From assembly GCA_001683825.1 (NCBI GenBank), contig LXTR01000019.1, forward strand, positions 1 through 64,000: a stretch of DNA of 64,000 bases, written 5' to 3'. Positions 9,742-17,428 of this stretch are shown piece after piece. The stretch comes from Flavobacteriaceae bacterium CP2B (GTDB taxonomy: Bacteria; Bacteroidota; Bacteroidia; Flavobacteriales; Flavobacteriaceae). The position numbers and the translations under genes are program-made. The notes beneath the pieces were generated by a model that worked only from the letters and a program-made list of their open reading frames with translations, did not search any database and was not told the origin of the DNA. Every line of letters begins with the position of its first letter. Position 1 is the stretch's first letter.

Positions 9742-10646
9742 TGGCGAAAGCGACTAAAAAACAGGCATTGGGAAGGGGGCTTTCTGCCCTTCTCAAAGAT
9801 CCTGAAAACGATATCAATTCCGTAAGCGATAAAAATGCCGATAAGGTAGTGGGCAATATCGTGGAGCTCGATATGGACAGTATCGAGGTGAACCCCTTTC
9901 AGCCCCGTTCCAACTTTAATGACGAAGCTCTGGAGGAACTCGCGTCTTCCATAAAAGAGTTAGGGTTGATACAACCCATCACCGTCCGGAAGCTGGATTT
10001 CAACCGCTACCAGTTGGTTTCGGGAGAACGCCGGTACCGGGCTTCCAAGCTTATCGGCCTGCAAACCATCCCGTCCTACATCCGCATTGCCAATGACCAG
10101 GAATCGCTGGAGATGGCTTTGGTCGAGAACATCCAGCGACAGGACCTGGATCCCATAGAAATCGCCCTCTCCTACCAGCGCCTTATCGATGAGATTCAGC
10201 TGACACAGGAAAAATTAAGTGAGCGTGTGGGTAAAAAACGTTCTACCATCACCAATTACCTCAGGCTGCTCAGGCTGGACCCCATCATCCAGACGGGGAT
10301 GCGCGATGGCTTTATTTCCATGGGCCATGGCCGTGCCCTGGTAAACATCGAAAAGAAGCAGGACCAGATCGATATCTACGAGAAGATTGTAGGGCAGAAC
10401 CTCTCTGTGCGGGAAACGGAAAAAATGGTGCAATCCTACCATGACGGAAAGGAGCAGCCCAGGGTACGTCCCGTAAAATCCCAGGAAGAACCGGAATTTG
10501 TAAAAAGCAGCCTCGGAGAATTCCAGCACGCACTTTCTGCCAAGGTAACCATAAAAGCCTCCGGCGACGGCAAGGGAAAAATTAGCATCCCCTTTAGTTC
10601 CAAAGAGGAGTTCGAGCGATTGAAAAAACTGATCACCGGTGATTAA
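9741..10646 (+). CDS. parB: ParB/Spo0J chromosome-partitioning protein
   Basis: A 301-residue ParB. Conserved boxes are visible in order: an N-terminal ALGRGLSALL segment (residues ~9-18), NPFQPR at the start of the CTP-binding domain, the catalytic GERRYRAS box (~95-102), ENIQRQDL, and a helix-turn-helix region (~150-190) with GKKRSTITNYLRLL. ParB binds parS, loads as a CTP-dependent clamp and stimulates ParA. The C-terminal dimerisation region reaches the end. It overlaps the next gene by 8 bp. Confidence 0.95.
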   Translation: MAKATKKQALGRGLSALLKDPENDINSVSDKNADKVVGNIVELDMDSIEVNPFQPRSNFNDEALEELASSIKELGLIQPITVRKLDFNRYQLVSGERRYRASKLIGLQTIPSYIRIANDQESLEMALVENIQRQDLDPIEIALSYQRLIDEIQLTQEKLSERVGKKRSTITNYLRLLRLDPIIQTGMRDGFISMGHGRALVNIEKKQDQIDIYEKIVGQNLSVRETEKMVQSYHDGKEQPRVRPVKSQEEPEFVKSSLGEFQHALSAKVTIKASGDGKGKISIPFSSKEEFERLKKLITGD

Positions 10647-11280
10647 GTACCCCCTACTGTTCCTTTTTTCCTTTTTATGGCTGCAGCTTTCCCTTTCCCA
10701 GGATGCGCCGGTCGATAAAAATCCTGCCGATAGCCTGAAAACCGATTTACAGGGGAAGGGCTTCTCCATCGAAGATGTTAAAAAAAGGGAGAACAGCAAC
10801 CCGCTGGCCCCCAGCAAGGCCGCATTTTACTCGGCCGTATTGCCGGGCCTGGGGCAAATCTACAACCGCCGCTACTGGAAAGTCCCTATTGTGTATGCGG
10901 CCATTGGGACCGGGGTATACGCCTATCTATACAACGACGGGGAGTACGACCGCTTCCGTTCGGCTTTTAAGCGGCGCCTTGCCGGCTTTACGGACGACGA
11001 GTTCTATGACATTAACAACTCCGGGATCGATCCGGGCAACCCGGACCTGTCGGATGAGGCACTGCAGGATGCCCAGGAGCGGTTCCAGCGAGACCGTGAC
11101 CTGTCCTTACTGATTACCATAGGCCTGTACGCTTTAAATATCATTGATGCCAACGTGGATGCCCACCTGAAGCAATTTAACGTGGATGACAAACTGGCCC
11201 TTGAGATACAACCGTACCTGGATTACCACCCCATCACCGCCGATCCCAATTACGGCCTGGCTTTAACCGTTAAGTTCTAG
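10639..11280 (+). CDS. DUF5683 family secreted/membrane protein
   Basis: A 213-residue protein with a GTG start inside the end of parB and a signal peptide (hydrophobic core up to LSLSQ, ~residues 2-20). The conserved DUF5683 region follows, with SAVLPGLGQIYNRRYWKVP (~70-88) and a predicted hydrophobic hairpin around YAAIGTGVYAYLY. Function is unknown. The position between parB and dapB is conserved in Flavobacteria. Its stop is directly followed by the dapB ATG with no gap, so it is in the par-dapB operon. I see no enzyme motif. Confidence 0.82.
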   Translation: MIKYPLLFLFSFLWLQLSLSQDAPVDKNPADSLKTDLQGKGFSIEDVKKRENSNPLAPSKAAFYSAVLPGLGQIYNRRYWKVPIVYAAIGTGVYAYLYNDGEYDRFRSAFKRRLAGFTDDEFYDINNSGIDPGNPDLSDEALQDAQERFQRDRDLSLLITIGLYALNIIDANVDAHLKQFNVDDKLALEIQPYLDYHPITADPNYGLALTVKF

Positions 11281-11997
11281 ATGATGAATATCGCACTTTT
11301 TGGATACGGAAAAATGGGCAAGATGATTGAAAAGATAGCCCTTAGCAGGGGCCACCAAATTTGCGCCAGGATCGAGGTAGACACCACTGAGGTGGATTAC
11401 TCCTCCATGGATGTGGCCATAGATTTCAGCACCCCCGAAGCCGCTTTTGGCAATATCAAAGGGTGCCTGGAAAAGGGGGTACCCGTTATTTCGGGGACCA
11501 CGGGATGGCTCGGGGACTACGAGAAGGCGGTAGGCCTGTGCCATGAGCACCGCGGGGCCTTTATCTACGCCTCCAATTTCAGCCTGGGTGTACATGTGTT
11601 CTTTGAGCTCAACGCCTGCCTGGCGGGGATGATGAAAGCCCTTTCCCAATACCGGCCGGCGATTGAGGAGGTCCACCATACCCAAAAGCTGGATGCCCCC
11701 AGCGGAACGGCCATCACCCTGGCGGAAGGGATTATCGCCAACACCGACTATCAAGGATGGAAACTCGGAGGGGCTGCCGAAGGGGAAATCGCCATCCATG
11801 CGGTAAGGGAAGGCACGGTACCCGGTACCCATACGATTTCCTATCAAAGCGAGGTGGACACCATAGAAATAAAGCACATCGCCCACAACCGTGAAGGCTT
11901 TGCCCTGGGTGCGGTGGTAGCGGCTGAATGGATTCAGGGCAAACACGGGGTCTTTAGCATGAAAGATGTACTGAACCTGGGAAAGGAAACACACTAA
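11281..11997 (+). CDS. dapB: 4-hydroxy-tetrahydrodipicolinate reductase
   Basis: A 238-residue NAD(P)H-dependent reductase of the lysine/meso-diaminopimelate pathway, which feeds peptidoglycan synthesis. The Rossmann loop is GYGKMGKM (residues 8-15). The family motif around the catalytic His and Lys, HHTQKLDAPSGTA, spans 132-144. It starts immediately after the DUF5683 stop; a second ATG directly follows the first, so Met2 is an equally possible start. Slightly short for DapB (usually 240-270 aa), as is typical of Bacteroidota. It is followed 72 bp later by lepB. Confidence 0.94.
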   Translation: MMNIALFGYGKMGKMIEKIALSRGHQICARIEVDTTEVDYSSMDVAIDFSTPEAAFGNIKGCLEKGVPVISGTTGWLGDYEKAVGLCHEHRGAFIYASNFSLGVHVFFELNACLAGMMKALSQYRPAIEEVHHTQKLDAPSGTAITLAEGIIANTDYQGWKLGGAAEGEIAIHAVREGTVPGTHTISYQSEVDTIEIKHIAHNREGFALGAVVAAEWIQGKHGVFSMKDVLNLGKETH

Positions 11998-12069
11998 TGT
12001 GCCTCCCGGGGGAAGTAACGGCAATAAACGAATGACAGGACCATTCCTGTAAGCATAAAACCTTTAATT

Positions 12070-13773
12070 ATGGATGCATCTCAATGGTTGCTCTTCCTAC
12101 TTTTTGTTCAGCTGGTACATTTTGCCGGAACCTGGAAACTATACCGGAAGGCGGGCAGGAAGGCGTGGGAAGCGGCTATCCCAGTGTACAACGCCATCGT
12201 ACTCATGCAAATCATCAGGCGTCCCAAATGGTGGGTCGTGCTGCTTTTTATCCCGATTATCAACCTCCTGATGTTTCCCGTGATCTGGGTAGAGACCATC
12301 CGGAGTTTTGGCAGGAATAGCCTGGTGGACACCTGGCTGGTGATCCTTACCCTGGGTTTTTATACCTACTATGTGAACTATGCGCTGGACGTAAGTTATG
12401 TGGAAGACCGAAGCCTCCATCCCAAAAGCGGTGCAGGAGAATGGGTAAGCTCTATCGTATTCGCCATAGTGGCGGCCACCCTGGTGCATACCTACTTCAT
12501 GCAGCCCTATGTCATCCCCACAGGCTCCCTGGAAAAGACCCTCCTGGTGGGCGATTTTCTCTTTGTCAGTAAATTCCATTATGGGGCCAGGACGCCCATG
12601 ACCACTATCGCGGCCCCGATGGTGCATGATACCCTGCCGGTACTGGGGGTGCGCTCCTACCTGAAGAAACCCCAGCTCCCGTACTTCCGCCTGCCCGGGT
12701 TCCAGAAGATCAAACGCAACGATATCGTGGTATTCAGCTGGCCTGCCGATACCGTTCGTGTTTTCTTCAAGAAAGAGGAAGGGGTAGACAAACCCATAGA
12801 CAAAAAATCAAACTATGTAAAACGCTGCGTGGGCCTTCCCGGAGATTCGCTTTCGGTGGTAAGGGGCTATGTGCATATCAACGGGGAGCGCACCGCCCTC
12901 CCCGGGAGGGCAAAACCCCAGTATACCTTCGCGGTTTTTGCGAATAAGGGGGTTTCCTCGCGCCTGCTCCTTGAACAGGGGGTTACAGAATTCAATCGCA
13001 AATACCTGTCGGCCCCCCTAAACCAGGCCCAGTTGGCCGCCCTCAGCAAATACCTGCTCGGGGCCAACCAGAACACGGCCGGGGAAATAGAACTATATAC
13101 CGGATACCGGGGTATCCCGGCCAAAGTCGTGCGCCAGGCGGGTTTATCGTTACGGGAGGTAACCGACCGCGAGCGCTATGTTACCATGACAGACAAGGAG
13201 GCGGCGGCTTTGCGCCAAAATGGCACCATAGATTCGGTCGTGAAACAATTGCAACCCATAGGGCAACCGGGGGTTAACATATTTCCCCATGACAATGCCT
13301 ATCCCTGGAACAACGACAATTTTGGCCCCATCTATATCCCGGAGGCCGGCAAGACCGTGGCCCTGGATCCCCAGGTACTACCGTTGTACAAAAAGATCAT
13401 CCGGGATTACGAAGGCAATACCCTAAGCGTTTCGGGCAACGAAATACGCATCAACGGGAAGGTAACAGACCGCTACACCTTTAAGCAGGACTATTACTGG
13501 ATGATGGGAGATAACCGGCACCGCTCAGAAGACAGCCGTACCTGGGGATATGTCCCGGAAAACCATATTGTTGGTAAACCCGTTTTTATATGGATGAGTA
13601 TCGATGGCATCAATGACGGGATCAGTAATTGGAAACCCCGTTGGGAGCGGTTTTTCACTACCGTCCATGGGGACGGGGAACCCCGTTCCTATTTTCGTTA
13701 TTTCCTCTTCCTGTTGGCCGGGTGGTTTGTTTTTGATTATTTCAGAAAGCGCAGGAAGAAAGCCAAAAAATGA
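12070..13773 (+). CDS. lepB: Signal peptidase I with N-terminal membrane extension
   Basis: A 567-residue S26 signal peptidase, much longer than E. coli LepB (324 aa). Residues 1-110 hold three to four hydrophobic segments resembling a DUF5684-type region, followed by a further span at ~127-145. The catalytic Ser is S153 in IPTGSLEKTLLVGD and the general-base Lys is K251 in YVKRCVGLPGD. The late conserved box MMGDNRHRSEDSR is at 478-490. Between the Lys box and this last box lies a ~200-residue insertion. A last hydrophobic segment near the C-terminus (RYFLFLLAGWFVF) precedes a basic tail. It should cleave Sec and Tat signal peptides at the inner membrane. Confidence 0.92.
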   Translation: MDASQWLLFLLFVQLVHFAGTWKLYRKAGRKAWEAAIPVYNAIVLMQIIRRPKWWVVLLFIPIINLLMFPVIWVETIRSFGRNSLVDTWLVILTLGFYTYYVNYALDVSYVEDRSLHPKSGAGEWVSSIVFAIVAATLVHTYFMQPYVIPTGSLEKTLLVGDFLFVSKFHYGARTPMTTIAAPMVHDTLPVLGVRSYLKKPQLPYFRLPGFQKIKRNDIVVFSWPADTVRVFFKKEEGVDKPIDKKSNYVKRCVGLPGDSLSVVRGYVHINGERTALPGRAKPQYTFAVFANKGVSSRLLLEQGVTEFNRKYLSAPLNQAQLAALSKYLLGANQNTAGEIELYTGYRGIPAKVVRQAGLSLREVTDRERYVTMTDKEAAALRQNGTIDSVVKQLQPIGQPGVNIFPHDNAYPWNNDNFGPIYIPEAGKTVALDPQVLPLYKKIIRDYEGNTLSVSGNEIRINGKVTDRYTFKQDYYWMMGDNRHRSEDSRTWGYVPENHIVGKPVFIWMSIDGINDGISNWKPRWERFFTTVHGDGEPRSYFRYFLFLLAGWFVFDYFRKRRKKAKK

Positions 13774-13847
13774 CTTTGATGGCCCCCAAACAGGTCGCTA
13801 TAGTGATCCCTAAACCCTAAAATAGTTGCTGTTTACCCCGGAAGTAC

Positions 13848-14480
13848 GTGAAACTCCTCCTCCACCCAGTATACTGCCCCAATATCATCACCTTTGCGTC
13901 TTTGGTACAGCATGAGGTCCTCTGGGAGGTGGAAGACAATTATCAAAAACAGACCTACAGGAACCGATGTTATATCTGTACGGACCAGGGCAGGCAGATG
14001 CTGAACATTCCCATTAAACATGTCGGGGGCCGCCATGGAAGGCAAAAATACAGGGATGTACGGCTCGAAAATACCTACCCCTGGCAGCGACAGCATTGGC
14101 GGAGCCTGCAGACCGCATACCGCACTTCCCCCTTTTTCGAATTCTACGAGGACGAACTTGCCCCCCTGTACCATCGCGAATTTACCTTTTTACTGGATTT
14201 TAACCTGCATACCATTGATGTCTTGTGCGATTGCCTGCAGGTAGCTATGCCCGGGGAAAAGACCCGGGTATATGAAGAAGGGGCCGGGGGAGCTTTTGAT
14301 GGCCGTTTCCTGGTAAATGCCAAGGGAGCTCCCCTGCCGTTTTCATTGCAGTACCAACAGGTCTTTGGGGACCGGCATGGATTTATCCCCAACCTTAGTG
14401 TGCTGGACCTCCTGTTCAACCTGGGCACCACAGCACTTCCCGCTTTGCAGGAATTGGAACTCCCCTTTGGCCATGGATAA
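13848..14480 (+). CDS. WbqC family protein
   Basis: A 210-residue WbqC-like protein. The family start HPVYCPNIITFASLVQHE, the block IPIKHVGGRHGRQKYRDV and a WQRQHWRSLQTAYRTSPFF segment are visible. WbqC-like proteins occur in O-antigen loci and are thought to act in amino-sugar or polysaccharide modification, but here the gene is part of the conserved parAB-lepB neighbourhood, so its role is open. The start is GTG at 13848; no ATG in a suitable position precedes the conserved N-terminus. The last 8 bp overlap the next gene. Confidence 0.82.
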   Translation: MKLLLHPVYCPNIITFASLVQHEVLWEVEDNYQKQTYRNRCYICTDQGRQMLNIPIKHVGGRHGRQKYRDVRLENTYPWQRQHWRSLQTAYRTSPFFEFYEDELAPLYHREFTFLLDFNLHTIDVLCDCLQVAMPGEKTRVYEEGAGGAFDGRFLVNAKGAPLPFSLQYQQVFGDRHGFIPNLSVLDLLFNLGTTALPALQELELPFGHG

Positions 14481-14787
14481 ATTCCTGTTGCACTACGGCA
14501 TCCATTTTTTGCTGCCCATCGCAGTGGGCTATGCTTTCTACAGGAAACAGGGGGTAACGGCCATCCTTATTTTGCTGGGCGGGATCCTCATAGACCTGGA
14601 CCACCTGCTGGCAGATCCCATCTTTGATCCCCAGCGGTGCAGCATTGGTTTTCACCCCCTTCACAGCTACTGGGCGATAGGGGGCTATACCCTGCTCCTG
14701 CTTTTCCCCAAAACACGGATTTTTGGCCTGGCCTTCATGATCCATATCCTGGCAGACCTTACGGATTGCTATTATCCTTTCCTATAA
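14473..14787 (+). CDS. DUF6122 family small membrane protein
   Basis: A 104-residue integral membrane protein with about three to four spans, beginning MDKFLLHYGIHFLLP. It carries a GGILIDLDHLLADP motif (residues ~35-48) and an HPLHSYW motif, both with His and Asp residues that could bind metal, as in other small membrane metal-dependent hydrolase-like proteins. I choose ATG 14473, which overlaps the WbqC stop by 8 bp, because the upstream in-frame extension has no conserved content. Its last 29 bases overlap the 3' end of the convergent EEP gene. Function unknown. Confidence 0.75.
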   Translation: MDKFLLHYGIHFLLPIAVGYAFYRKQGVTAILILLGGILIDLDHLLADPIFDPQRCSIGFHPLHSYWAIGGYTLLLLFPKTRIFGLAFMIHILADLTDCYYPFL

Positions 14788-15805
14788 ACCGGAAAGAAGC
14801 CATCAGGGGATAGTGGTCAGACATGACCACATTATAATTGTTATGCGTGCGGACCTCAAAATTATCATCCACAAAAATAAAGTCAATCCGCAACGGGTAA
14901 TATTTGAAGTTAAAGGTGCGGCCATAGCCCGCTCCACGAACCCGGAAACTATCATCCATATCACCCTTGATGATCCTGTACACCTTTGAAAACTGTGTAT
15001 TGTTAAGGTCACCGCAAAGGATTTTCGCATAGGGGGTTGACGCCATGTGTGCTGCCACCGTTTCGGCCTGCTTTTGCTGCAGGTGAAACGTCCTGTTAAG
15101 GCGTTGGTAGAAGCCCCCGGTGGCCAGTTCCCGCAGGTGTCCACGCTTGGGGACAAAGCCATACGACTGGAGGTGCACATTGTAAACCCTCAGCGTATCG
15201 GTTTTATACAGGATATCCGCATACACCGCATTATTAGGCGTCCCCGGAAAATCCAACGAACCTTTTTTCAGGATGGGGTACTTGGAAAATATGGCTTGTG
15301 GAACATGAATCCCATTTTTGGTTCTGTAGTTAAAAAACTTGTAGGGGTATTGTACAAATTTTTCGGTCTGTTTGTGGTCAAACTCCTGGAAGCATACAAT
15401 ATCGGGGTCCTGTTCGGCAACAAATCCGATGATCTCCCGGTCTATATGTTCCTTTTTCAGGTGCCCCAAGGGGTCAAAGCCGCGGGCGTTGAAACTCATG
15501 ACACGCAATTCGTTTTCCTGGACGGGCCTTTCCGTAAAGCGGACCTCGTAGAAGGTTCCGTGGAAGATAAAGGCGATTACCAGGGGAATGAATGAGATAA
15601 GCATCAACCGCTTTTTCACAAACAGCCAGTACACCAGGAATAGCAAGTTAACGACAATCACGATGGGTACCACCAGGCTCAGGTAAGGCAATAGGGGCAG
15701 TTGCGCAAGGCTTACATAGGGGGTAATGCACGAACCCAGTAAAAACAACGTGGCTACGGCATTGAGGAAGACCACACTCTTGTTGAAAAACGACAGGCCG
15801 GTCAT
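14759..15805 (-). CDS. Endonuclease/exonuclease/phosphatase family membrane protein
   Basis: A 348-residue protein. Three hydrophobic segments occupy residues ~8-85, followed by an EEP fold domain (~95-340) with the expected motifs RVMSFNARG, CFQEFDH (catalytic Glu), CGDLNN, and a terminal SDHYPLMASF carrying the last Asp-His. Such proteins hydrolyse phosphodiester bonds in nucleic acids, lipids or inositol phosphates; the membrane anchor would place the domain outside or at the membrane, and the substrate cannot be inferred. It lies 3 bp downstream of the second rhomboid gene, hence the last gene of the mutL operon, and its end overlaps DUF6122 in antisense. Confidence 0.85.
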   Translation of the reverse strand: MTGLSFFNKSVVFLNAVATLFLLGSCITPYVSLAQLPLLPYLSLVVPIVIVVNLLFLVYWLFVKKRLMLISFIPLVIAFIFHGTFYEVRFTERPVQENELRVMSFNARGFDPLGHLKKEHIDREIIGFVAEQDPDIVCFQEFDHKQTEKFVQYPYKFFNYRTKNGIHVPQAIFSKYPILKKGSLDFPGTPNNAVYADILYKTDTLRVYNVHLQSYGFVPKRGHLRELATGGFYQRLNRTFHLQQKQAETVAAHMASTPYAKILCGDLNNTQFSKVYRIIKGDMDDSFRVRGAGYGRTFNFKYYPLRIDFIFVDDNFEVRTHNNYNVVMSDHYPLMASFRFIGKDNSNP

Positions 15806-15808
15806 GAA

Positions 15809-16684
15809 TCAGTCTTCTTTACCCGCTTTGAACAGGAAGTCCTTTTCCGCTTTTGAGAGGCTTTCATACCCGGATTTGCTGATCTTGTCCAGGATACTGT
15901 CTATTTTGCGCTGCCGGCTTTCCTTGTCATAATCAACCCCTGAGCTGGCCTGTGACCGTTTCTTGCGGTATACCGTTTTCAGGGGTGGTTTTTTCTCACG
16001 CTTCCTGAAAAGGTTTGAGATCTTATCGAGCAAACTTGAAAATCCTTCCCCTATATCTTTTCCATGCAACAGTTGCCTTGCATAGAAGTAACCGAGCAAG
16101 GCGCCCCCCAGGTGTGCCAGGTGTCCCCCGGCATTTCCACTACTCGGGATCTGTATGAGGTCGATCAACACTATAAACACCCCTATGTACCACAACTTCA
16201 CATTGAAAAAAATCAGGCGGACCTCCTGGTTGGGAATATAGGCGCATACAAAAATGAGCACCGCCGTTACCCCTGCCGAGGCCCCAATCAGCGCCGTCTG
16301 TATGCCCACCAGTGCGGGAAAAACGTTATAACTGAGTAAAAAGAGCAAGCCCCCCATCAGCACCCCCAGGAAATACACATTGATAAACCGGCGGTCGCCA
16401 AACAGGTTCAGGAAAATCCTCGAGGCAAAATAAAGTACCATCATGTTCCAGAACAAATGCCAGAATCCACCGTGAAAAAAGGAATAGGTGAAAATCGACC
16501 AGGGTTGGGTCATAAAATCAAAAAAATCCTTGGGCAGTTCAAACCATTGCATGACCGCATCGGAACGCAGGCCGAAAAGAAAGTTGATCAGCCCGTTGAC
16601 GATGAAAATTGCCACATTGATGGCAATTAGTTTCCCGGCGATACTGAGGCGTACAAACTGATATTTAAGGTTTCCAGTATCCAT
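15809..16684 (-). CDS. Rhomboid family intramembrane serine protease with C-terminal tail
   Basis: A 291-residue rhomboid. The HGGFWHLFWNM loop/helix (residues 71-81), the nucleophile S136 in GASAG and the catalytic H191 in GHLAHLGGALLG are all present, so it should be an active protease cutting membrane proteins within or near their transmembrane segments. Residues ~205-291 are a charged cytoplasmic tail ending in a short helical module (ILDKISKSGYESLSKAEK) of the DUF6576 type common in flavobacterial rhomboids. Its ATG directly follows the stop of the other rhomboid gene, with no spacer. Confidence 0.9.
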   Translation of the reverse strand: MDTGNLKYQFVRLSIAGKLIAINVAIFIVNGLINFLFGLRSDAVMQWFELPKDFFDFMTQPWSIFTYSFFHGGFWHLFWNMMVLYFASRIFLNLFGDRRFINVYFLGVLMGGLLFLLSYNVFPALVGIQTALIGASAGVTAVLIFVCAYIPNQEVRLIFFNVKLWYIGVFIVLIDLIQIPSSGNAGGHLAHLGGALLGYFYARQLLHGKDIGEGFSSLLDKISNLFRKREKKPPLKTVYRKKRSQASSGVDYDKESRQRKIDSILDKISKSGYESLSKAEKDFLFKAGKED

Positions 16685-17428
16685 TTAATCCCAACGATTC
16701 TTATTAAATTGATTTTTTTTCCAATACCACATCATAAGGAACCCGAACAAGGCTCCTCCCACGTGCGCAAAATGGGCAATCCCACTCCCGAAAATTGAGT
16801 AACCCGTAACGCCGGAAAACAAATCCAACCCTATAAGCACGGGGATAAAATACTTGGCTTTGATAGGTACTGGTAAAAATATAAGAAACAATTCACTATT
16901 GGGAAACGACATGCCAAATGCCACCAATATGCCATAAATGGCTCCCGAGGCGCCTACGGCTGGCGTGTTAAAGGCACTTAAAAAATTGTCGATGGTACTT
17001 TTAGGTGCCAGGTTGTACCAATCCGGGCTGTATTTACCCTCCCCAATAATCTGTAGCACCTGTTCACTTCCCATACCCGAAGCGGCCAGGGCGTTCATCC
17101 CCTCGTTAAAATAGTAATAGTTGACCCCGGTGTGGATGAGTGCCGCCCCGAGTCCCGCGGAGAAATAAAAGAACAAAAATTTGTTCTTGCCCCACATTTG
17201 CTCCAGCGGGCCTCCAAAAGCCCACAGGGCATACATATTGAAGAGGATATGCATGAAGCCCCCATGCATGAACATATGTGAGACCAACTGCCACCAGTCA
17301 AAGTTTCCGTTTTCGGGAAACCATAGTGAAAACAAGCCGTACATCCTTTCCGGATACAGGTTGGTCGCCACGAAAAAAAGTATATTGATGATCAGCAGGT
17401 GCTTGATGGCTTCGGTAATTCTCCCCAT
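16685..17428 (-). CDS. Rhomboid family intramembrane serine protease
   Basis: A 247-residue GlpG-like rhomboid without extra domains. The HGGFMHILFNM segment (55-65), nucleophile S161 in VGASGAIYG and H222 in FAHVGGALFG form the complete catalytic set. There are six or more membrane spans. It starts one base after the mutL stop codon and ends one base before the second rhomboid gene, so the two proteases are co-transcribed with mutL. The pair arose by duplication or old paralogy; they share only the core fold, differ in loop 1 and tail, and probably differ in substrates. Confidence 0.9.
   Translation of the reverse strand: MGRITEAIKHLLIINILFFVATNLYPERMYGLFSLWFPENGNFDWWQLVSHMFMHGGFMHILFNMYALWAFGGPLEQMWGKNKFLFFYFSAGLGAALIHTGVNYYYFNEGMNALAASGMGSEQVLQIIGEGKYSPDWYNLAPKSTIDNFLSAFNTPAVGASGAIYGILVAFGMSFPNSELFLIFLPVPIKAKYFIPVLIGLDLFSGVTGYSIFGSGIAHFAHVGGALFGFLMMWYWKKNQFNKNRWD

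Noticed and set aside
13840-13856. Half of a parS-like site (ACGTGAAAC) near the WbqC start, in the parAB neighbourhood
   Set aside because: The other half (GTTTCACGT) is absent, so it is not a parS palindrome; no complete parS site was found in the window.
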